Origin: CAWGCE01 sp964480915
GTDB lineage: Bacteria > Planctomycetota > Planctomycetia > Pirellulales > Pirellulaceae
Direction: 5' to 3'
DNA: 26,126 nucleotides
Assembly: GCA_964480915.1 (NCBI GenBank)
Contig: CAYZRS010000061.1
Coordinates: 1-26,126, forward strand
Below the pieces are notes generated by a model. That model did no database searches and had not been told where the DNA came from. It saw only the letters and a program-made list of their open reading frames with translations. Each line of letters begins with the position of its first letter. Position 1 is the first letter of the stretch. The position numbers and the translations under genes are program-made. Of the stretch, positions 1-7,863 are shown one piece after another.

Positions 1-54
1 GAGATTTGAGATTTGAGATTTGAGATTTGAGATTTGAGATTTGAGATTTGAGAT
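1..54. repeat. GAGATTT heptamer tandem repeat
   Basis: Seven perfect, uninterrupted copies of GAGATTT (1-49) plus a partial GAGAT (50-54). The array begins at the window edge, so its true length is unknown. It lies about 40 bases beyond the 3' end of the methyltransferase gene and outside any credible coding region. The unit is purine-rich on the plus strand. There are no spacers, so it is a simple-sequence (VNTR-like) array and not a CRISPR array. Its function is unknown. Confidence 0.95.
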
Positions 55-94
55 CTTCCGCGTCGCCATCGCAACCATCTCCCCCGACAACCGA

Positions 95-1294
95 TCAATC
101 GCGAGCCGCGATCGCCACTACGGTCTGCTCGCCGTGAGGGAAGACGAGCAACGTCGCTTGGCGGTCTCCCCGTGTACGCAACTTTCGTCGCAGCTCGGCA
201 GGGTCGATGTCGATACCCCGTTTCTTGATTTCCAAGTCGCCGATGCGCCGTTCTCGGAGGGCTGCTTTCAGTCGTTTGATGTCAAACGGCAAGAGTGTTT
301 CGACTTTGAATCGAGTGAGCCCGTCGACTGGAACAGAAGCGTCTCCTGTCAAATAGGCAATCCCTGGCTGGACTTGTTCCAGTCCCGCGCGATTGGCCAA
401 GCTGGCGGTCAGTCGAGCTGCGATGACCGCATCGGTTGGTTCGAATAGATAAGCGCCGATCGACGAGGCGAATGAGGCCTGCTCGGTACGGTCGCCGCTC
501 AGCGTATGCACAACGTTGCCGTCCGCATCGAGCGTCGTGGCCGTCGCGCGACCGGGGTGTCGAGCCAAACGTCCGTACCGAGCCCACTGCTGTTGGCACT
601 GCCGGTTGTGGCCAATCCATTCGAGTTCTGCACGTGATGCCCAAGCGTCCGAAAGTTGAGCCGCTGGGGCCAGCTTGATCGAACCGTTCGGGTTGTCGCG
701 CAAAAGCTGATCCATCTCCGATTCGCTCGGTGATGACAACAGTACCTGGGAAGTTCGTCGCCCTTCGGTACGACGATCAGGGTCGCAATGCCACCAGTCG
801 TATGCAGACAACGTCACTTGGAGCACGTTAGCACAGCGACTGGTCGATCCGTTGTTGGCAACGAGAGCAACATTGGCGCGAGCCAAGCGGGCGGTCGCTT
901 CATCCAAATCGAAGCCCGTCACCTTGTTGTGTTTTGCAAATTGCATCAGGTCACCACCAATGCCACAGCAGAGGTCGGCGCCGGATGCGTCACTCCCGTA
1001 AACGTTGGCCGTTTCCCGCGCCTTATAAGCGGCGATCTTGTCGTCGGTTGCTTGTTGCAGTCCTTTGTCGGTGAAGAACATTCGTTCGGCAAGTTCAAAG
1101 CGATGTCTTGCGCGGCGGCGGTACTCGGTCTGTTGCAAGATCAGCGAAGTCTGGGCCGGTGAAAGGACGCGACGAAGTTTGACGACGAGATTTGCCGCGG
1201 CGGTGGCTGGCGATCGAGCCACCTGAGCCAACCATTCGTTCGCCTCTGGCCCGACAAGCCACTCATAATCTTCGATCGTGGCTTGGTTTGTCAT
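95..1294 (-). CDS. class I SAM-dependent methyltransferase with THUMP-like C-terminal domain
   Basis: A 399-residue protein. Residues 107-115 (DLCCGIGGD) form the glycine-rich SAM-binding motif I. FDLD at about 128-131 supplies the acidic end of strand beta-2. DPDRR at 171-175 sits where the catalytic DPPR-like motif IV is expected. The last ~70 residues, with FDIKRLKAALRERRIG and a following K/R-rich strand, resemble the THUMP-like domain found at the C-terminus of a family of uncharacterised bacterial methyltransferases. By family resemblance the substrate is probably RNA, but this is inference. It starts with ATG and no good ribosome site is visible. It is divergent from the next gene across an 89-bp spacer. 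DPDRR instead of DPPRR is a mild deviation. Confidence 0.85.
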   Translation of the reverse strand: MTNQATIEDYEWLVGPEANEWLAQVARSPATAAANLVVKLRRVLSPAQTSLILQQTEYRRRARHRFELAERMFFTDKGLQQATDDKIAAYKARETANVYGSDASGADLCCGIGGDLMQFAKHNKVTGFDLDEATARLARANVALVANNGSTSRCANVLQVTLSAYDWWHCDPDRRTEGRRTSQVLLSSPSESEMDQLLRDNPNGSIKLAPAAQLSDAWASRAELEWIGHNRQCQQQWARYGRLARHPGRATATTLDADGNVVHTLSGDRTEQASFASSIGAYLFEPTDAVIAARLTASLANRAGLEQVQPGIAYLTGDASVPVDGLTRFKVETLLPFDIKRLKAALRERRIGDLEIKKRGIDIDPAELRRKLRTRGDRQATLLVFPHGEQTVVAIAARD

Positions 1295-1383
1295 CGTGAG
1301 TTGTCGGGTCTGTTGCGAGTGAGTTCTGACGAGTAGGCGCCGTGTGCCGATCGGGCAAGGAGATCGGTGTGAGCAGATTCTAA

Positions 1384-2592
1384 GTGCCGACTCGGAATCG
1401 ATCAGCTGATTCTACGGTTCAAGTCGATACCCGAACATGGAGAGGTCTGTTGGCAGGGAGGCCAAACGTTCGCAGTTCGAGAATCAGCGAGTTTGCCATG
1501 TTTGGACGAGGTGTTTTATTTGTCGCCGTGATCGCGGCTGCCATTTTCGTACCTTATTTCCTCAGTGAACAACCGGCCACGATCGACGGATACGCTCAGG
1601 CAAGTCCACTCCGTCAGTGGTGGGATTCGATGTGGACCGATTCGATTGACGGGCCAGTGCCGAGTGCATCGCCCATTCCCAACCGACGCTTCGGCAACGG
1701 CAATGTGCCGCCGCTCCAGCGATCGTACTCGCCTACCGGAAATCGAACCCTGGCTGGTCGATACGTGCCCCAAGCACCCATGTCGACTCACGTCGGCATG
1801 GCCGGGCCAGCGAACAATCCAGGCGTCCCGATGGCGACTCCTTGGGTCCCCGTTGGACCGCCGGGACAAACCGCACCCTCTAGTTCGATGCCGTTGCAAA
1901 CTGCGATGGGCACGGCCGCCGGTCCGTGGACTCCTGTCAATCCACAAGCGGCTTACGGCGCCGCAGGTTCTCTGGGCGTCGGGTCGCCCTCTCTGGACTT
2001 AAGTCAATTGGTCAGCTTTGATGTGACACCTGATTGGGTGATGCAGAATTGGGACCGCGTCTCGACGCAGATCTGGGACGGGCAATGGGAAGGGATGCGA
2101 GTGCCACTGATTAGTGGTACCAGTGCGCGCGATTTGGCCGGGAGCCTCACTTACTATTTTGATCGCGAGCAAACATTGCAGCGGGTCGCATTTCAAGGTT
2201 CAACCGGCAGCTTGGAACGGATTCAGCAATTGGGAATGCAGCTTGGCCTGCAGCCACGACCTTCGTTCGGTGGGACGACACTGATTCGCGAAACGGAAGA
2301 GGGGCTGTTGACCGATCTCATGCGCATGAGTCCGCTATCAGGTCGAGCCGCCTCGCAGTTCCGCCGCTACGACGTCAAGTTTGAGCTGAATCGTCCGGGG
2401 AATGGCCGAGGTCTTAGCGAAGCGTTGGCGAACACGCTGCACGCGGCAAGCTCACTTCCGTCACTCGATACCAGACCGCTTGAGGATGCTCTGCGAGGGC
2501 AGAGAAATGCAGGTCTGTTGCAACGCCATGGTTTTCCACAATCGCCCGGCTTGCCGCCGCTGGAACCATCGGGGAATTTGCCACCAAACTGA
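1384..2592 (+). CDS. membrane-anchored protein of unknown function (planctomycete type)
   Basis: A 402-residue protein if the GTG at 1384 is used. An ATG at 1498 (residue 39) would start just before a hydrophobic segment (about residues 42-59) that looks like an N-terminal anchor or signal, and is an equally likely start. Residues ~65-215 are rich in Pro, Gly, Ser and Ala, a low-complexity linker. Residues ~220-360 form a compact conserved-looking domain that begins with an aromatic-rich segment (WVMQNWDRVSTQIWDGQWEG) and includes a predicted beta strand ending in YYFDREQTLQ. I believe it belongs to a planctomycete-restricted domain of unknown function (perhaps DUF6690), but this is from memory and unverified. 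It is monocistronic and ends in a Pro-rich tail. No enzymatic motif is visible. Confidence 0.75.
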   Translation: MPTRNRSADSTVQVDTRTWRGLLAGRPNVRSSRISEFAMFGRGVLFVAVIAAAIFVPYFLSEQPATIDGYAQASPLRQWWDSMWTDSIDGPVPSASPIPNRRFGNGNVPPLQRSYSPTGNRTLAGRYVPQAPMSTHVGMAGPANNPGVPMATPWVPVGPPGQTAPSSSMPLQTAMGTAAGPWTPVNPQAAYGAAGSLGVGSPSLDLSQLVSFDVTPDWVMQNWDRVSTQIWDGQWEGMRVPLISGTSARDLAGSLTYYFDREQTLQRVAFQGSTGSLERIQQLGMQLGLQPRPSFGGTTLIRETEEGLLTDLMRMSPLSGRAASQFRRYDVKFELNRPGNGRGLSEALANTLHAASSLPSLDTRPLEDALRGQRNAGLLQRHGFPQSPGLPPLEPSGNLPPN

Positions 2593-2711
2593 TGTCAGTG
2601 AGGTGACCGATAACAAGCCTCTGTGCGTCGGAAAACGGGTGGATTCGCTCAAACCGGGGCGTCGTTTGATCGGCGCGACAATTCATCAAGGCTTTGCCGA
2701 TTTTCGGAGAA

Positions 2712-2743
2712 TTTAGTCCCACTTCAGAATCTGTGGGACTAAA
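2712..2743. other. perfect 11-bp inverted repeat (hairpin)
   Basis: The arms TTTAGTCCCAC (2712-2722) and GTGGGACTAAA (2733-2743) are perfectly complementary around a 10-nt loop. It lies 120 bases after the preceding plus-strand gene and about 100 bases before the glycosyltransferase gene. No T-run follows on either strand, so it is not a textbook intrinsic terminator. It could be a factor-independent transcript end processed by RNase, an operator, or a dispersed REP/MITE-like element. Confidence 0.8.
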
Positions 2744-2842
2744 CTAATCCGCAGGCACGTTCTGCAGCTCATCAAGCCAAATTGCACCATGAATGTGTGA
2801 TGCTGCTAACGTTCGTGCGCCCTCTCATCGAAGGCCAGGCAT

Positions 2843-3640
2843 ATGGTGACTCATCTTTCAATTTCCAACTTGGTAAGTGCGCCGGTGCAGAGTCGTCCTA
2901 CGATTCGCATCTTGCTGCCGGCCTTCAATGAAGAGGTCGGTCTAACGGCGATGTTGAGCGACATCGACCAAGCTTTTCGCATCTTCAAGTATCGGTATCA
3001 CGTCACCGTGGTCGACGACGGTAGCAGTGACTCGACGGCCGAAGTTGTCAGGACCGCCAGGGCGACGATGCCGGTGACTCTTGTTTCTCACATTCGCAAT
3101 CAAGGTTTAGCGGCCACGCTGCGGACCGGATTGAAAGCCGTGACCGCTTCTGCAGAAGAGGAAGACATCATCATCACGATGGACAGTGATAATACGCACC
3201 CGATTGGCGTCATGCCCAAGATGATTCGCAGGGTGCTGGATGGCCACGATGTCGTGATCGCGTCTCGATACCAAGAAGCTTCGCGAATTCACGGTGTGCC
3301 ATGGTTTCGAAGGCTAACGGCCGTTGTTGCCGCCGGGATTTTTCGAGTCTTGTTCCCAATTCCCAGAGTTCGCGATTACACCTGTGGATATCGGGCTTAC
3401 AAAGCGAATGCTATGCGGTTGGCTTTGGAGACGTACCAAGACGATTTTATTTCTGAGGAAGGATTCTCTTGCATGGTGGACATTCTCTTGAAGATGCGCC
3501 GATTAGACTTAGAGTTTGCGGAAGCGCCCATGTCCCTGCGTTACGACAAGAAGGACGGGGCCAGCAAGATGGCGGTCGGTTCCAATATTTTCGCGACGCT
3601 TAAGCTCGCGGCTCGGCGAAGAATCGGGAAGATGAATTGA
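2843..3640 (+). CDS. family 2 glycosyltransferase (polyprenyl/dolichyl-phosphate sugar synthase-like)
   Basis: A 265-residue GT-A fold enzyme without TM helices. The N-terminal LLPAFNEE (25-31) and VVDDGSSDST (56-65) bind the nucleotide. MDSDNTHP (113-120) holds the metal-binding DxD. SRYQ (141-144) and CGYRAYK (181-187) are typical of dolichol-phosphate mannosyltransferase-like GT2 proteins, and RYDKKDGASKM (233-243) matches the conserved basic region near their C-terminus. By family it transfers a sugar from NDP-sugar to a lipid phosphate at the cytoplasmic membrane face; the actual sugar is unknown. It is the first gene of a three-gene run and overlaps the next by 4 nt (TTGA). The ATG start has only a weak AAGG upstream. 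The cassette suggests that it loads a lipid carrier for the downstream GT39-like enzyme. Confidence 0.88.
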   Translation: MVTHLSISNLVSAPVQSRPTIRILLPAFNEEVGLTAMLSDIDQAFRIFKYRYHVTVVDDGSSDSTAEVVRTARATMPVTLVSHIRNQGLAATLRTGLKAVTASAEEEDIIITMDSDNTHPIGVMPKMIRRVLDGHDVVIASRYQEASRIHGVPWFRRLTAVVAAGIFRVLFPIPRVRDYTCGYRAYKANAMRLALETYQDDFISEEGFSCMVDILLKMRRLDLEFAEAPMSLRYDKKDGASKMAVGSNIFATLKLAARRRIGKMN

Positions 3641-5013
3641 GTCAAAGATGTGAGACGGAGCCGCACCCAAAAAACTGGGCGATTGTCGGTGGTGGCGTGA
3701 TGGGTTTGACTCTGGCCTACCGACTGGCGCGGGCCGGACAACGAGTAACGATTTTGGAGGCCCGGCCTTCTCTTGGTGGCTTGGCTGATGCTTGGCAGCT
3801 TGGCGGCATCACCTGGGATCGACATTACCACGTGACGTTGCTTTCCGATTCTCATTTGCGGGCACTTTTGGACGAGATCGGTCTAGAGGAAGAGCTTCAA
3901 TGGGTAGAAACCAAAACAGGTTTTTATAGCAACCGCCGATTCTATTCGATGTCGAGCACGTGGGAGTTCTTAAATTTCCCTCCCCTGAAATTCATTGAAA
4001 AATTGAGACTCGGAGGCACGATCTTTCTCGCGTCCAAAATTCGCAATTGGCGACGAATGGAACGTATGTCGGTGGAACGTTGGCTTCGTCGCTGGTCGGG
4101 GAATGCGACGTTCGAGAAAATTTGGCTGCCGCTTTTGCGCGCCAAGTTGGGCAACGCTTATCAGCGGACTTCGGCCGCATTCATCTGGGCTCATATCAGT
4201 CGGATGTACAAAGCACGAAGGTCGGGGCACAAGAAAGAAATGTTCGGCTACGTACCGGGCGGGTATGCGCGGATTTTGGACGTGTTATCCGCAAGGCTGA
4301 AATCCCAAGGGGTCGAGATTTGCCTTGGAACGCAGATTCAAAAAATTGAATCTGCGAGCTCGGGAACTCCTCAGATTCTGTTTGCCGACGGATCGTCATC
4401 GGGGTTTGACCACGTGGTCGTCACGACCGCCTCAAGCGTTGTGCCGAAACTCTGTCCTTCGATGACGCCCGAAGAGACGCAACTCCATTCGCAAATCGAA
4501 TACCTGGGAATTGTCTGTGCGTCGTTGGTGCTGAAGAAGCCGCTACGAGGTTTCTACGTCACCAACATTACCGATGAGGTGCCTTTCACGGCCGTCATTG
4601 AGATGTCGACGATTGTGGCGGCGGACCAACTGGATGGAAAAACCCTGGTATATTTGCCCAAGTATGCAACCCAAGACGATGAAATATTCCGTAAGTCCGA
4701 TGACGAAGTACGAGCGGAGTTTCTTGCGAAGTTCTTGGAGATGTATCCCGAATTGTCAGAAAATGACGTCGTTGCGTTTCGCATCTCTCGCGTACGCAAT
4801 GTCATGGCGATTCCGACGCTTTCGTATTCGGAGCGTCTGCCCCCGATGAAAACGAGTTTGCCTGGTGTATTCGTGATAAACTCGGCCCACATTCTCAAAG
4901 GTAATTTGAATGTCAATGAGACCGTCGGCTTAGCCAATGATTCTTTCGCACAGTTGTTAGCGCCGTTGACGAAAACTCTGGTCGAGCAATGTGCGACTCC
5001 GATCGTGGGCTAG
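3637..5013 (+). CDS. NAD(P)/FAD-dependent oxidoreductase (amine oxidase/protoporphyrinogen oxidase-like)
   Basis: A 458-residue flavoprotein. The N-terminal Rossmann motif VGGGVMG (17-23), the acidic E41 after strand 2 (TILEARPSLGGL) and the C-terminal NVNETVGLAND segment are the FAD-binding signatures of the amine oxidase / phytoene desaturase / UDP-galactopyranose mutase superfamily. The reading frame requires a TTG start inside the previous gene's stop (TTGA overlap); the first downstream GTG lies within the Rossmann motif and would destroy it. Translational coupling with the GT2 gene is therefore likely. Lying between two glycosyltransferases, it probably modifies a sugar or polyprenyl-linked intermediate (a UGM-like ring contraction or a dehydrogenation), but the sequence does not fix the substrate. 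Length is normal for the superfamily. Confidence 0.85.
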   Translation: MSQRCETEPHPKNWAIVGGGVMGLTLAYRLARAGQRVTILEARPSLGGLADAWQLGGITWDRHYHVTLLSDSHLRALLDEIGLEEELQWVETKTGFYSNRRFYSMSSTWEFLNFPPLKFIEKLRLGGTIFLASKIRNWRRMERMSVERWLRRWSGNATFEKIWLPLLRAKLGNAYQRTSAAFIWAHISRMYKARRSGHKKEMFGYVPGGYARILDVLSARLKSQGVEICLGTQIQKIESASSGTPQILFADGSSSGFDHVVVTTASSVVPKLCPSMTPEETQLHSQIEYLGIVCASLVLKKPLRGFYVTNITDEVPFTAVIEMSTIVAADQLDGKTLVYLPKYATQDDEIFRKSDDEVRAEFLAKFLEMYPELSENDVVAFRISRVRNVMAIPTLSYSERLPPMKTSLPGVFVINSAHILKGNLNVNETVGLANDSFAQLLAPLTKTLVEQCATPIVG

Positions 5014-5017
5014 TTTC

Positions 5018-6466
5018 ATGCCATTGAAATTGAACAAGTGGTTCCTGCTGTGCGTGCTGGCGGTAGGTCTCCGAAGCTTTGGTCTCTCAGGCCAGTCCTT
5101 GTCCATTGACGAATGCCTGGAAATGCAGATGGCCGAGTCTTCGTCAGGCGAGATCTTACGAGCGCCGAATTCCTTTCCCCCCGCGTACCACCTTCTGTTG
5201 AAAGGTTGGCGATCGATTGACGGCGGAAAAATCGCCGTGCGACGTCTTTCGCTACTATTTGGATTATTGTCATTGCCGGTGATTTGGAAGCTGGCGAGGG
5301 AAGCCTTCGATGAAGAGACGGCTATCATCGCCTTGAGCATTGCTGCGGTGGCGCCGTTTCATGTTTACTATTCCCAGGAGGGACGGGTTTATAGCCTGTT
5401 CCTGCTGCTGAGCGCTTTGGCCATGCTATTGGGCCGCCGGCTGCTCCGTGATGATGTCCGTCCCTGGGACCGGTGCGCGTTTGTACTCGTCGGGGCGATG
5501 GGCGGCTACACGCACTACTATTTTGCTGTGCTGTTGGTGGCCATTGGAATTGGCTTTCTACTTTCCAAAGGGCCGGTGTTTACACTGGGCCGACTTGTAC
5601 CATTGGCCATCGCGATTGGCGTGCTCGCCGGTCCGCTATTCGGATTGTTGCCGGAAGATTTGGGATTCCAAAAAGAGTTGCGCGCGCCGCGGCCGGCAAG
5701 TCTTGCCGCGATCGGCTATACACTGTTTTCGTTCGAATCAGGGTACACGTTGGGGCCGTCACGGTCGGAACTTCACACGATATCCGGTGGGGCCGCGCTG
5801 CGGCAAGCGCTGCCATGGGTTGCGTCGCTCGGACTCGTGGCCGGCAGCCTATTTCTGCTCGGTTTACGCCGGCTTTGGAAGGATGAAGCTCGTCTGTTTT
5901 GGCTCTCCGTGCTTTTAGTGCCATTCGGAATTGTCATCGTGCTTTGTTCGCTGCTTGGCGTCACCTACAACACCCGTTTTGTCGTGTTTTGCTGGCTGCC
6001 GTACTCTCTGGTGGTCGCTGCTGGCATTACTGATTTGAATGCCCGCAGGAAGCTGCTCGTTGCGATTTTGCTTTTGGGGTTTTATGGGGTTGCGATCTAC
6101 AACCGGCATTACGTGCCCGCGCATCAGAACGAGGACATGAAGAGCGTTGCCACGTTTCTCGATCACCAAGACGCGGCACCGGTGTTTGTTTGCTCGAGTT
6201 ATATGGACATTCCCTTGCGTGAGTATCTTCGCGACCCGACTCGCGCGATCCGTTTCGTTGATCGCAGTTTGGTGGGTCACGCCGAAGAAGAGGGTCTGGC
6301 AACACTTGACGACCAGCGAGCCCGGTTTTGGTTTGTCTATAGTCGTGAATTCCACGGTGATCCTGAACAGGCGGTATTCCTTCATGTGAAACAGCATCAC
6401 CAAGCGATTTTGAAGATGGAAGCTGCCGGTGTCCGGGTTTTCGAGTGCTTCCCGCACGATGATTAG
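5018..6466 (+). CDS. GT39/ArnT-like integral membrane glycosyltransferase
   Basis: A 482-residue polytopic GT-C protein. After a first TM helix (~8-23), the acidic pair in LSIDECLEMQ (D31-E32) sits in the first periplasmic loop, where GT39/ArnT/PMT enzymes carry their catalytic carboxylate. HVYYSQEGRVYSL (115-127) is the second hallmark of this clan. About ten further hydrophobic segments follow up to ~residue 365, then a hydrophilic C-terminal domain of ~110 residues. By family it transfers a sugar from a polyprenyl-phosphate donor at the outer face of the membrane. I chose the ATG at 5018, 4 nt after the previous stop; an in-frame GTG at 4991 would add nine residues. The upstream GT2 gene may make its donor. 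Confidence 0.85.
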   Translation: MPLKLNKWFLLCVLAVGLRSFGLSGQSLSIDECLEMQMAESSSGEILRAPNSFPPAYHLLLKGWRSIDGGKIAVRRLSLLFGLLSLPVIWKLAREAFDEETAIIALSIAAVAPFHVYYSQEGRVYSLFLLLSALAMLLGRRLLRDDVRPWDRCAFVLVGAMGGYTHYYFAVLLVAIGIGFLLSKGPVFTLGRLVPLAIAIGVLAGPLFGLLPEDLGFQKELRAPRPASLAAIGYTLFSFESGYTLGPSRSELHTISGGAALRQALPWVASLGLVAGSLFLLGLRRLWKDEARLFWLSVLLVPFGIVIVLCSLLGVTYNTRFVVFCWLPYSLVVAAGITDLNARRKLLVAILLLGFYGVAIYNRHYVPAHQNEDMKSVATFLDHQDAAPVFVCSSYMDIPLREYLRDPTRAIRFVDRSLVGHAEEEGLATLDDQRARFWFVYSREFHGDPEQAVFLHVKQHHQAILKMEAAGVRVFECFPHDD

Positions 6467-6551
6467 CTTCGATTTTTGATCGCAACGACCAACCGACGAG
6501 TCGATGAAATATTCCTTGGCTTTGATTGTTGCCATTGGTTAAGTTGCCGAG

Positions 6552-7427
6552 ATGACATCTGCTTCCCAAATTGCCGTCGCGCCCGCACGATACTCCGATC
6601 TCCCGCAGCTTCACCGAATTGCCGGGTCGCTGGATGTGTCGCATTGGCTTGCCGATCCGGGCGATGATTCGCCGCTTATGAGGCACTGCTTGGTCGGTCG
6701 CCGCGGTGAGGCGATGGTGGGGGCAATAGCGGGGCGATGGCTGGCGCCGCAGATCGGCAGTCTTTCCGGGCCGCTGCTCGCGGCGGATGGCGAGGAAGCT
6801 GGGGAACGATTAACGGCAGCCTTGCTCGATTGGTTCGATCATGAGCAATGCCGCCTCGTGACCGCACTCCGGCCCACGGACGACCGATTTCATAACTTAT
6901 TGAAACGCCAAGGTTTTGCTCCCGTTGCACGCATATCGTTCATGGTGGCGACTCGTTTGAGTGAGCCTGCGCCAAGTTCGACCATTGCGTTGTCTGTACC
7001 GCCGGAAACGGCTAGACAACGTTGGTTGGATGTTCTGGATGGCACGTTCGAACAGACGCAAGATTGCCCCGCGCTGCGGCAAGCAATGGATGCTGCGGAC
7101 GCGCTGGCGACCTTTCAACGATCGACTTTTGAGGAGCAAAAATGGTTGCTTGCGACCCGAAATGGGAACGATGTCGGTTGCCTTATTTTGGGGTTCGATG
7201 CCGAAGAAGAGGCGGTCGAGATACTATATCTAGGTGTCGTTCATTCTCATCAGAGGGCCGGAATCGGGCGTGAACTATTACAAACGGCTTTTGCTGCGGC
7301 GCGTCAGCGCGGTAGTCGCCGAGTCGGTTTGGGGGTCGATGCGGCGAACCGTCCGGCCGTAAGTCTCTATCTGGAAGGCGGTTTTTACGAATACGACCAA
7401 CGTGACCTAATTTGTAAACAGTTTTAG
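6552..7427 (+). CDS. GNAT-family N-acetyltransferase
   Basis: A 291-residue protein. The C-terminal half holds the acetyl-CoA-binding core of the GNAT fold: VEILYLGVVHSHQRAGIGRE (~222-241, with Q-R-A-G-I-G in motif A) followed by GLGVDAANRPAVSLYLEGGF (motif B). The N-terminal ~140 residues (APARYSDLPQLHRIAG...) look like a second, degenerate GNAT half lacking the Q/RxxGxG/A loop, so this may be a tandem-GNAT protein in which only the C-terminal half is catalytic. The substrate is unknown. It lies 85 bp after the glycan cassette in the same direction, so co-transcription is possible. Starts at ATG with no strong ribosome site. Confidence 0.85.
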   Translation: MTSASQIAVAPARYSDLPQLHRIAGSLDVSHWLADPGDDSPLMRHCLVGRRGEAMVGAIAGRWLAPQIGSLSGPLLAADGEEAGERLTAALLDWFDHEQCRLVTALRPTDDRFHNLLKRQGFAPVARISFMVATRLSEPAPSSTIALSVPPETARQRWLDVLDGTFEQTQDCPALRQAMDAADALATFQRSTFEEQKWLLATRNGNDVGCLILGFDAEEEAVEILYLGVVHSHQRAGIGRELLQTAFAAARQRGSRRVGLGVDAANRPAVSLYLEGGFYEYDQRDLICKQF

Positions 7428-7438
7428 ATCCTGTTTTT
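7416..7438 (+). terminator. weak possible intrinsic terminator after the GNAT gene
   Basis: AAACAG (7416-7421) pairs with CTGTTT (7431-7436) around a 9-nt loop containing the stop codon, and the descending arm runs into a five-T run. The stem is short and A/T-rich, so its strength is doubtful. Confidence 0.25.
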
Positions 7439-7863
7439 GATCGTCCAGAGTGGCTGGGATTTTTTCAAATCTTCCCATAGGAGGAATCGGAGGAACAGTT
7501 TTTCCACCTCTTGACATGGGTTGCGCCGAATTTATTTCTAGCTCAATCGAGTCGTTTTGCTCGGGAAAAATGGTGCTCTTGAAGGCGGTTTCAAAAAGTT
7601 GTGAAGCAGCCCTCGAACGACGGTTTGACAGCACTCGAGTCACACCTAAAATCGGCCTTCCTGATTGAATACTGGGGAGTGCAATGGGGACTGACGCAGC
7701 GGAAAGTAGGTGGTTTTACCGCCTTCCATCGTGCGAACGCATTAGTCCACATTGTCTTTACATTCGGAATTAAACGCGCTTCTGCGCGACATTTTCAAGC
7801 GTGGCCATCTCAAAGTATGCGGTGAATTTTCCGCTACCGGTGTGCGCTTGCGGAAAGGAAGCT
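7428..7863 (+). other. 436-bp non-coding region upstream of dnaA
   Basis: No credible gene was found here. It contains two closely spaced Shine-Dalgarno-like cores (AGGAGG 7479-7484 and GGAGGA 7489-7494) that have no start codon at proper distance, a perfect -35-like TTGACA (7511-7516), and several short A/T-rich patches. A 50-codon frame from ATG 7516 exists but lacks a spaced ribosome site and any recognisable feature. No cluster of TTATCCACA-type DnaA boxes is visible, so I do not call an origin here. TTTTTCCACC near 7498 is the nearest approach to a box. Confidence 0.5.
7511..7538 (+). promoter_or_regulatory. candidate sigma-70-like promoter for dnaA
   Basis: A consensus TTGACA (7511-7516) is followed after 16 bp by TATTTC (7533-7538), which shares only the first three bases of TATAAT. 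It lies ~325 bp upstream of the preferred dnaA start, implying a long leader if real. Confidence 0.25.

Noticed and set aside
1..54. CRISPR array
   Set aside because: The repeat is contiguous with no spacers and a 7-bp unit.
2532..2540. DnaA-box-like TTTTCCACA, with similar single sites at 3383, 19784 (approximate) and 21901
   Set aside because: Single, scattered, intragenic matches; no clustering, so no origin is supported.
5915..6686. Two overlapping ~210-codon minus-strand frames opposite the GT39-like gene
   Set aside because: They lie antisense to a clear GT-C membrane protein, and their Arg/Gln-rich composition shows no fold.
7450..7668. Short frame (72 codons) in the dnaA upstream region
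   Set aside because: No ribosome site at correct spacing and no protein features; it is probably non-coding.
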